Of a DNA stretch of 64,000 nt, positions 23,293 through 34,600 are shown one piece after another. The notes beneath the pieces were generated by a model. The model saw only the letters and a program-made list of their open reading frames with translations. It did no database searches and was not told the DNA's origin. Each line of letters begins with the position of its first letter. The stretch's first letter is position 1. The translations under genes and the position numbers were made by a program. Source of the stretch: Macrocystis pyrifera (taxonomy: Eukaryota; Sar; Phaeophyceae; Laminariales; Laminariaceae); the NCBI GenBank assembly GCA_031763025.1, contig JASSKH010000003.1, positions 9,427,734-9,491,733 of the forward strand, read 5' to 3'.

Positions 23293-25563
23293 GGGGGGGG
23301 GGGACGTGGGGACCAGCGCACCCTGTTAAAGCTAAGAGCTGAAGCGAAGGCGATTCGCGAAGGGGGAGGAGAGGGTTTAGTAGCTTGAGGCGAAGGCCTT
23401 TCGGAAGCGGGGGGGGGGGCTTGCGTCATGCATACTCCCTTTTACCCCGTGTACTGGCACGCACTGCCGCTGTACCGTGCACAGGATTGCTACTACTACC
23501 ATCGTCGCCATGCACATGTACACAAAACAAATGACACCCCCTACAACACCCCTCGTGTGTTCTCGGACAAGCTATTATACTCGTGCTACAGCGGAAGAGG
23601 TCCTTTGAGGAACTACTGCTGTAGGTGAAGCGGACCGCGAACGGTGCACCTGTTCGCCGAAGCGCAGGACGGCTAGGGGTGACCGCTGACTAACTGGCGG
23701 GGGGTGGCGGGCAGTTCAACCGTGGCCAGTGGCGTGGGGCGTGATCAACGTACGAGCATACGACGTGGCCTTGACCGCGCGCCCTGTGAGGGTTTAGAGG
23801 CGAAGTGAAGGCAATTTCGGGAGGGAGCGAGGAAGGGAGGGGGGGGGGTATACGACGTGGACTTTGACCAAGGAGCTTGCAGAGGATTTACTGTAGTATT
23901 AATACTTGCACTAAGGCGAATACCTTTCGGAGGGGGAGGGGGGAGGAAAAGATCGACATGGATTCCACCGGCGCGCCCCAGGAGGGTTTCGAGTTGAAGT
24001 GCGGGTCTTTCGGGAAGGGAGGGGAGGGGAGGGGAGGGGAAGGGAGGCGTGCGGTGGGAGGAAGGTGGTGCGGAGGGGATGCATGACATATGATGATAAA
24101 AAGGTGAGGTTGGTGATTGAGAGGCGGGGTGGGGGGGAGGAGGGCTAGCGTGTGTGCCCGGAGAAAGAGAGAGAGAGAGATGTCCCACTGGGGAGGTGGA
24201 AAGGGGGAGGGGGGGGGCAGGGAGGGTCCGGGGCACATCGCTGCAGCGCCTCTCTGCGCTGATGCCGCATCGGAAGGCCGATCAAACAACAGAGGACCTA
24301 ACCAAAACAAACCAAACCAAACCTAAGCCCAAACCAACGAAAATACAACCAATCAACCAACCATACAACGAAGAGATAACGATCGATTAGTGTTCGTGCC
24401 GCCACCCCTGATGCCATCCATTGTTCGTGCTGCAGCCGCACCACGATACACCAACTAGCCGGGGGAATGGAGGGAGGGGGCCGGGGTTGTATTTTTTTCC
24501 GCTCTTGGCCTCTTGGGGGAGGTTTGGAAGCAGCTTAGCTGCGAAACATACATGTCGTAGCCGAATCGAGCCGATCCAGTCTGAGCGTCTCTCATGGACC
24601 TCACTAGTTTCTTCCTCGGGCGAGGGCGCAGAAGCGAAGCATCGCCCGATTCCTGAAGCGAAAAATCAACTGCCCCGGCTGTGTCTATCGCATGCCCCAT
24701 CGTCACTAAATAATGGGAACGGATCGACAAGACACGACACGGCACCGCAAGACATGACCCAATCAAGCTTAGCCCACCCAAGCCCACCCAGCCCAGGCCC
24801 AGCCCAGCCCAGCGCACTCTACTCTACCCCTCCCCACCCCTTCCTACCCCACCGCACCCAACCTGACCCCACCCGACCCCACCCGACCCTACTCCACCCC
24901 ACCCCACCCCACGCCACTCTACCCCACCCTGTCCATTCTACAGCAGCACCGCGGTTAACACACCTCGCGGGAGCGTATGTAGAGACCGCACTTGGGGTCC
25001 TTGCTGTCCGTCTCCCTCCCGTCTGCATCGTACAAGACGGCTGGCACAAGGCCTGCAATGCGAACCCACCCCCGGGGGCGAGCACGGGGGCGTACGGTAG
25101 GCAGGCGGGCGAAGGGGGGGGAGAGATAGATGAGCAAAACAAATCAATCAGGTTCATGACGAACGAAAAAAGAAGCGAAATGCCCGGGAGAAACGGCAAA
25201 AAAAAAAAGAAGAGCGACCCATCGTATCGTACTGCACATGGCACGTATGAATACTCCATACACGTGCGTGGCAACCACGTTTTTTTTTTTTTTTTTTTTT
25301 TTTTTTCAGCTTTTTTGCAATGCGTCGTGGTTCGTTGCGTGTACGCAGGCAGCGATGTGTTTTGCTCGGCGCGTTGTCTTCGCGTAAATACGGCGTTATG
25401 TTGGCTCTGTGACATCACCATCTGCTTCGCACTCGGGTTCTCGCACTGGTCACACCCTCCCGGTTGTCGCCAGACCCCCAATGCTTCATGTTCACACTGA
25501 GAAACAGACTGCGCCCATCACAGACTGCAAAGGTTGATTGCGTTGGACTTCTTCCGGGGTGCG

Positions 25564-25605
<42 letters not shown>

Positions 25606-28600
25606 AAGCAGAAGCAGCAGGGGACGGCGGCTTAACTGCTGTAGTATCAGTATCAGTATTGCTCGACCACCATAGATCCGTTTTGGACCGGCGTTTCTAG
25701 AAATCAACGCAATTGTATGTACACAAAAATACGCCCCATTTTCCTCCCTCCCCCTACCGCCCCCCCCCCCCCCCGCACGTGACAAACAGTCACAAAACAA
25801 AAGAAACCCCGCGTATGAGGGGGTGAGAGGAAAAGACAAGAAAGAGGGGAGGGAAGGAACGGGGAGGGAGGGAGAGAGGGGAGGGGGGAGGGGGGGGGTT
25901 CCTCCGCGGTGAAAACAAACAGCTACCATACGCGTAGTCCAGTACAGCGCGGCCTACGCGAGCCAACCAGCCAGTAGCCAGCAGCAGTAGTAGCGGCGAA
26001 GCTCACGCGCACCGCACCTGTTATCGAACTGTGGTCGTGGTGCCAGCCGCACCAGTCCGAGAAAGACGCGCCATCGTCGTCATCGCCGCCTCCATCCGAG
26101 GTGGAAACCCCGCTTTTGCCTCCTCCTCCTCCCCCCTCCTCCCTCTCTCCTCTCCCTCCTCCCCCCCCCCAGTACCGCCACCCACAGCACCAGCACCATC
26201 ACCATCACCGCTGACCCCGGAGCTTCGGGGTTCCTGCGGGGCTCCGATGTTACTGGTGGTGGTGGTGGTGGTGGTAGTGGTGTTGCTGCTGCTGCTTTCG
26301 TTGTTGTTGTTGGTCTGAATGGGCGGCGCGCTTCGTGCGAAGTAGTGCAAGAGACGGCCCTTACAGCACCGAGAAGAGGACACGATTCGCTCCAGCTTGC
26401 CTTCCTCGTACCCGCTGTGCACCGAAGCGATGTACCTTGAGGGTGCGACGGGACGAAGTGTGAGGGGGGGGGGGGGGAGGGGGGGGGGGGGGGGGGGGGG
26501 GAGGGGGGGGGGGTGGGGGGGGGAGAGAGTTTAAGTGAAAGGAGAGGAAGCGAAATATTGGTATGGGCAAACGACACAGGGGGTCTCGAGAAAGGGACCT
26601 GTGCCCCGTCGCCCGTGGGCAGCAGCAGCAACAGCAGAAGCAACGGCAGAAGCAAGAGAAGAAATAGAAGCGCCAGCTAGCACCCCTTACAACCACGAAC
26701 GTTTCCGTTCGGTCGTCCTCCCTCGTCACGAGCACCGTCCGGCATTCTCCACTCATCCCCAAATCAAAAACTTGCCGCCTGAGGAAAAATTTCGACTCCA
26801 TGCTCGTAACCCAGTACCCGCCATACCCGGCCGCGTGCAACACCGCCCCCCCCCCCCGCTGGAGAACTTTGGTACAACTACAACAGACAGCAGTAGCGAG
26901 AAAATAATCGCTATTCTAGGAGACCGGTGGCGGCCACAGGCCGCGAAACAAGAGGGGGGTAAGATCAACACGTTTTTTCTATCAACTACACGGGAAAAAA
27001 AAAAAGTGAAAAATAAAAGAAGGGAGGCAAGACACGTAGGATAATGTTTTCCAGAAGATACACGGACAAAAAAAAAACAGGTGAAGAAGAAGGGGATAAA
27101 ATACGTGCCCAAAATGTTTTCCATAAAATACATGGACAAAAAAACGAAGTGAGCGCCCAAATGTTGGAAATGTCTCCCCTGAGACTAGGAGCAGTGCTCC
27201 CTCGGCCTTGAAAAGGATGCACGCGTGGTCAATGGTCAAATGACCAAGACAAACAAACAAACAAGTACGCCCCCCCCCCCCCCCTCCCTACCTCTGATCA
27301 CCTCCAACACCCACTCACCTATCACACTGGCGCGCCACCATCACCCCCACTCCCACCACCGCCTTCCCAAGCCCCTTGAAAGCCGTGGATAGCTCTGGCA
27401 CCTCTACGTCGGGCCAAACATTGGGGTGCGCCAGAGCCGGGGTGCAGCTCAGCCGCCTCTCTGTCCCCAGGAAATGGGTCGTCGAAGCACGGGTTGGCGT
27501 AGAACGAGCCCTTAGCTACGTCCGGACGGCCGGCCTCGAGAGTCTCTCTACCGTGGCTCCATCCGAGAGCGAAGCTGCTGGCGGGGTGTTCGTACTTGGT
27601 TCTTGTCTCGGCGGGGAGGCTCGCGAACCTATAGTGAACAAGGACGGATTAAGAGGAGGATGAGGGGGGGGGGGGGGGGTATACTCGATCTCATGCATGG
27701 CCGTAGCCGTAAGACCGTAGACCCTCGCATCCCTACAATGCCGGGACGGAGCATGTTGGGTTTTCACCGACCAGGCAGACAGTGCTTGCACCAAGCGCGA
27801 AGCGCCGTGAGGTGTCCGGCGAGTCGCATGAAGGGTGAGCTGCATCCTACTAAGAACCGCTTGCGAGGCGGACTTGTATATGGATGACAGCCTCAATGAG
27901 TTAATTTAATTTCCGGTGTAGCCACTTCCAGAGACAGGGTGGGGGGGGGGGTGGGGTTCATTACTACCTTCTCTTCTTCCTCGCTTCCTTCTTTCTTCTG
28001 CGCACCGTGCCGGGCTTTCTCCCCATGTTTTTTTCGGGTGCCCATGCATGTTTTTTTTCCCGTTCGGCTCAATCGAGCTTTTTCTTTTTTCGCCTTCCAC
28101 AAAAAAAAATGGATGATTTACGGTACGGGCCTGTCTACTTGTCAGAGACCCCTTTGGTAATCAAGCACTCTATTAATAGCATACACGTATTGTTCAGCAG
28201 TTTCTGCTGCGGTGGCAGCCATCCCCCGTGTAGGCAGAGAGCAAAAATACTGTAATCATTATCGCTAGTCAGGAGGTTACGGGGGACCTATAGTAAACAG
28301 GACCTGCGATACACACATAAACCTATATGTTTCCTTATTTTTACTAGTAATATTTGGTCCTATTTACTATGGTCCCCCGTACCAGAGTCGTACCCCGTCG
28401 GGTACCCGTCGCACACGGGTACGTAGCCGGACTTTTTTTTAGACATGTTACCCGTACCCGTGGCCTGGTACCTGTTTCTTCAGGTACACATACTCGGGTA
28501 GTACGGGTACTCGGGTACCCGGGTACCCGGACAACATACAGAGCTGATTACGGACGTTAATAAAGCGGACATGAACACAGGAAAGAGAGCCGAAAAAAAA

Positions 28601-31600
28601 AAAAAAAAAAAAAAAACGAAAGAAACAAACGGTATGGACCTGGTGGCGATGACGAGACGACCTTCCATGTGTTTAGTGTTCTCTCTCTATCCTCTCCCTC
28701 AAGGAAAAATGATCATTTTTATTCGGTTTCCCGTTACGTAATACGTCGTGTTTCTTGGGCGTACGAGATGATAGGTACGGTACGTAATATCAAATGCATC
28801 AAACAGTACGCGAGAACTTGATGAGAAACAGGAAATCTGGTTCAGGCTGGAGTTCTTATTCGAGAATGGGCGCGTTCTACACTAGCTTCAGTAATAACGA
28901 CTCCCGCATTTCTTACCTTGCTGCAAATCTCGGCCTGCGTTTCTTGTTGCTCGTTTTTCGTTTTCTCATCGGGTGGCCTGCGCTGTATCCAATCGACTGG
29001 TAGGACGTATTGTATGCCCAGTACATGGGCCCCGTGAATTACGTGTCCCCAGTGGGATATCCCTCACCATATACGCCTACATTAATACTGTAGAAACCCT
29101 ATGCAGGATCTCAGAAAAAGCTGTCGGGGTCTCCAACACGCACAGCAGTGTATCTGGATTTGGGTACCCGGGTACCCAGGTACCCGGGGGAAAACGGTGA
29201 TTTTACGTGTCCCCGGTGCGTCCATCACCATACCTCCAAGAGGTGTGCATGTGTTAAGAGACCCTGACAGCTTTTTCTGAGGTCATTCAGAGAGTTTCCG
29301 GGAGGTATAGTGAGGGATATCTCACCGGGGATACGTATACCCGGGTACCCGAATCTAAATACCCGGCGGGTAATAGGTGCTACCCGTACCCGAACGGGTA
29401 GGGACAAGTCCGGGTACAACCCATCGGGTGCCCGGGTGGTAGATAAAAGGGTACCACTCTACAACCCATCCATATGTGTGCACCCATCAAATTTCTTCCG
29501 GGTAAACGGGCGGGACAAGGGTATGTTCGGTAGCGTACGTACCAAAAGTATCCCTGGGATACTTTCTCAGAAAATACCCTACCGAGTCATACCGGAGTGT
29601 TCGGTAGGGCTTCAATACCGTACCGAACACTCCGGTAAGGCTCGGTACCAACTCGATACCGGTACCCGAAACTTCGGTAAGTTCGGTACGTCCACCTTAA
29701 AATACACGGGGTACTGGTATACCCTCGACCGCAGTATGGGGGGTACGGGTATTAATTAGTTCGGTACGGCTTCGATACCGGTAATTTGGGGCGGGGGGGG
29801 GGGGGGGGGGGGCGGGGGGGGGGACTGGGGACGGGACTCGGATACTCGCAAGTATTCTCGGCTATTTTCGGCGGGTACCGGGTATCAGTCATACAGTAGT
29901 CGGGTACCAAACTAACCGTATCCTGGTGAATAATCCCACGCCCCCAAGTATACAATTACGCGATTTTTTTCGAAGCAAAAGATTGGCATTCCGACCCGAT
30001 TTTGGGTTAAGAAGGAGCCCCATCTTTCAGAAAGAAATAGACGGAAACGTGCCACCTCTGTCGCAGAAGGCGTCCTTGTCGGTTTTGTGTTGTCTGACGC
30101 ACCCTCTCCGGGGCTGGGGCGTGGTCGACGAAGGCAGGAAGGAGACGGCAGGCAGGGTAGCAAGGTAAGGTGCCAGCCCGACGACGGCGGTAGGTTGAAC
30201 CTGTCTCTATGCTACTCGTACCACATACTGCTGCTGCGGCTGCTGGAGGGTGCTCAAGTGTTTGCTTCGCTGTGCTTCGATTAGCATGTCATTGCCCTTC
30301 GTTTTCTAGCCTCACTCAAGTTTCATACGTGGTGGTATTGTTTCTTTGTGATGGTTTGTTCTGTACTGTTTTTGCCACATTCCCTGCGGGGAGGCACGGC
30401 ATTTTTTTCTCTCTCTTTTTTTTTTTCTTTCTTTATACTTTCGATTTGCTTTCTTGTTTCTTTCGTTTTTCTCTCTTTACTATTAATATAGAATGTGTAT
30501 GTCGTGGCTGTCGCATCCAGCACGATGAACATGACATTTTGCATTATTGTTTACTCCGCTTTTAATGCATAGCAACGTAGTATTTCTTGTGACCACAGAG
30601 CTGACATCTCTCTATTAATGGGATTGAAGAATAGGCACGAACACTGCTTGTGCTACTGTTTTGTAGATGTCGACGGGTAGAAAGAACGAAAAACACACAT
30701 GAAAGGGTGAATGATGAAGGGTGAACTCGATAATCATTCCTACACCTACTGTCCATATATATATATATATATACAGCTGCCAGTAGTATATATACCTCTG
30801 TCCAGCGGCGAAGAGGTCTCGCCGAAGCTGAGCGATGTCGGGCACACCGGCCACGACGGCAATCCCCAGGCCCCCTCGACCGAATGCCTTTCCCACGACC
30901 CCTTGAAGGTCTCGGTCCTCCGCCAGCTCTTCGTACCTGCGACGCAAGGAGGTATATACAGGAGGGGGAAGAGGAGGAGGGGAAGGAGGAGAAGCACGGG
31001 GGGTGGGGGGGGGGCTTTCCTCGCGACCTGTGCTTTTGCTTTCATGCACGCACAGGCACGCAACGCGGTAGTCACGCGGTAGCAGTCAGCCTGCGCCAGG
31101 TGTATGCGTGGTATGATCGACACTGCAAGCAACAATATATTTTGCCATCTGCCAATCACATGAATGTGCAGCATGAGTTGAGTGTCCACAAATATATCCG
31201 AAACCATGATCAAATAACAAGAACTGCAGCAGTCAGCATGTATGTACTGCTGCATGTATGGTATTGAAAGAACAGATAATCCAGACCACGAAAAGCGAAA
31301 AAAAAAATGGGCAAATGTCAAAATCAGGTATACCTGATCCGTTTGAGCCAAAATCAGGTACATTCTAAAATCAAGTAAAAAACGCGCGCCACGAGCGGTG
31401 TGATGTCCATGACAATCCGGTAAAAAACGAATGCGCCTAAAGCACTAAGCGTGCCACATGGCTTCTAAAATCTGAATAATTTTGTTTTCTTCAGGGTGTA
31501 TCATAGGTACCACCACCTCCACTTGGACCTGCAGAGAGTCACTACTAATATGCTTCGTTTGTTTCGCAACGGCGGGAGCGCCAAGAGTATTTACTCTGGC

Positions 31601-34600
31601 GCCCCCCCCCCGTTGACAGCTTCCAGGGGAGCGGGGAGCGAAAGATTACTTCTATATGCCCCCAGAGTCGAAGAATACGATAACAAGATATACGGAGGAA
31701 GTTCGGAGAAGTAGCAGTAGATGTACAGAAGTATAAGAGGCAAGGAGAAGTAGTACTAGTGGGAGATTTTAACTCAAGAATTGGGAAGGCAAGCAAACTG
31801 AATGAGAACATTGGACAATATGGGGAAGTAACAAATAATAAGAATGGGGAAGAGATGTTGAAGTTCCTCAAGCACAACGAGATGAAAACGTTGAACGACA
31901 GAGTAAAAAAGGCAGAACCGGAATGGACTAGACAGTGCATACAAAAGGGAGAAACCTGTATCCTTGACTTTATAGTAGTAGAAAATGGAAGTGGTAAGGA
32001 AACGGAACTACATGTATGCGCAGCGGACATAGGAACTACGGATCACTGTCTAACATGGACAGACAGTCAACAGACGAGAGTTATCAAACATAGAAGAGGT
32101 AGGAAATTGTATCGATGGAGAATAGATAAACTAGAAGTAATAGAGAAACGGGAAGAGTTCCAAGAAGAGATGGCCAAAAATGCAGAGAAATGTTCCGAGC
32201 TGTTGGAAAGAATAGGTACAACAAGGAACGATATAGAAAGGGTTGATGCAGGAGCTAGGATAATAGAAGGATGGGAGCAGCTGGTCAAGACCACAGCAAG
32301 TAAAGTAATAGGGAAGAAGTTGATAGTATGCAACAGAGTGGTTAAATGGTGGGATGAAGAAGTGAAAGAGGCTATAAGAGCAAGGAGAAAGGCGCACGCA
32401 AGGTATACATCGAGTAAAACTTCGACAGGGTGGGAGGAATATGCTATGGCTAGAAAGAAAGTAAAAAAGAGATGGTAGAGAAGAAGAAGAAAGGGATATG
32501 GAAAGACGTAGTAAATAAAACGAATTAAGACTTCGAGGGCGGGATGAAGCAGATGTGGGTAGGGATAAAAGGGATACTAGGCAAACAAGAAAGAGAGGCA
32601 GACACGGGAATAGCTACTCCAAGAGCACAGAACGGTAAAATGGTTAGTAGTTCGAAGGGGAAAAGGGAGGTACTAGTAGAGCATTACCGAAAGCTAGGAA
32701 CACCCACAGCCAACGAAACGTTCGATGCAGAATTCGAGAAGGAAATCAACGCGTGGGCAGAGGCGAACGTAGAGACATCAGAAAGGGAAGACAGTGGTTC
32801 GGGAGGGTAACAGAGAGAGTTCACAAGGGAAGAAGTAAAGAAGTGCGTAGCTAAACTTAAGAATAGAAAGGCAGCAGGGGCAGACCAAATAATGAATGAA
32901 TTTATGAAGTACGGGGGAGAAGGAATGCTTACCATGATGTTATGTTGTATAACTGGATGTGGAAAAAACGAGTACGCACCTAGGAGGTGGAGAGAAGGAG
33001 TAGTAGTAAATTTATTCAAGAAAGGAGATAAGGCTGACCCAGGGAACTATAGGGGGATGGCGCTACTAAGCACGGTAGGCAAAACTTTTTGTAAGATTTT
33101 GAACGATAGAATGGGAACGATGATGGAGAAGGAAGACAAAATAAGCGAAGGGCAAGCAGGGTTTAGGCCAAACCTGCGTAGACCATGTGGATACCTTAGG
33201 TAAGATTATTCAAGGTAGGAAAGACGCGGGACTAACAACGTACTATTTCTTTCTAGATGTGCAGAAAGCCTACGACACAGTATGGATAAATGAATTGTGG
33301 AAAAAATGTGGGAAATAGGAATCAGAGGAAAGATGTGGAGAATGATGAAAAAGATGACGGAATGTGCGAGAAGTGCTGTGATGCTGGACGGGGAAATATC
33401 GAAGTATGTTGATATTTTACAAGGAGTTGCACAGGGATGTACGTTGTCACCTAACTTATTCAAGATATATATAAACGACCTGATAGTAGCAATCGAGGGA
33501 GCAAGGCAGGGAGTCACGGTAGGGGAAGATACGGTGTCGGGATTGATGTTTGCGGATGACTTCGTGGGGATATCAGAAACACCCGAAGGATTGCAGAAAC
33601 AAATAGAGAAGGCGCTAGAATACACCAGGAAATGGAGGGTGACGGCGAACGTCAAGAAATGCGCAGTAGTTGTTCGCAACGAAGATAAGGTAAACCCGGT
33701 AAATTTCAGTTGGAAGTGGGGAGAAGATGAATTGCCGATCGTAGACCAGCAAACATACCTTGGCGCAGAGATCTCAAAAGACTGCTCTTGGGATACACAT
33801 ATAGCAAACGTAATAGGAAAGGGTAAGGCACAAGTAGGCAAGATGGATGCGATCCTAACAGACCCGAACCTTGACACTAGGATTAAGAGATGCATCTTGG
33901 TGAACGTGATAGTACCAAAGCTAGAATATGCAGGAGAAGTATGGGAAGGGAACGCGAAACTCGTAAAACAGTTGGAAACAGTACAAATGACAGCAGCTAA
34001 AAAAATCCTAAGATGCTTAAGTACGACTAGTAATACAGTATTGAGAGCAGAACTGGGAATGCGCCCACTCAAGATAAATAGAGACATGAGAAAGTTGAAC
34101 TGGCAATATAAAGTAAGGAACATGCCAAAAAAGAGGTTGCCAGCCATAGTTGATAGAGCTGTATGGGAGAAAGTAACAAAAGGGCGAGCTGGAATAAGAT
34201 GGGATGGCGTAGTTGAGAAAAAGTATGGAAGGATCTAGGGGGAAAACCAAGAACAGATGATGTCCGCCGGGAAGTTTGGGAGGTACAAGGCAAAGTAGAA
34301 GAAAGGATAGAAAGAAGGGAAAGGCTAGCGCTAAGAAACAAGGTGGAATCGGAAAAACACTTAAGAGATATACGGGGGATTGAGGGAAGGAATAGGAATG
34401 AAAACGTATTTGCATGGCCCAATGGACTTCGCGAAAACGCTGAAACTGCGCTTTCGTGTAGGGGACCTGGACCTGCCAGAAAGAAGAAAGAGGTACACCA
34501 GTAGCCGGGAGGAGGAGGAAGTAGACGCACAGATGTGCCCGTGTGGCAAAGCAATAGAGTAGAACTCAGATAGTAGGAGAATGTGAAATATACAAGGAGG

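Noticed and set aside
24455..24817. A further oxygenase exon on the minus strand between exons 5 and 6
   Set aside because: The frame with VDFSLQESGDASLL looked faintly similar, but the true next exon with QIGETTQVHSGG and TPHAVR lies at 22854-22995 and joins exon 5 in phase.
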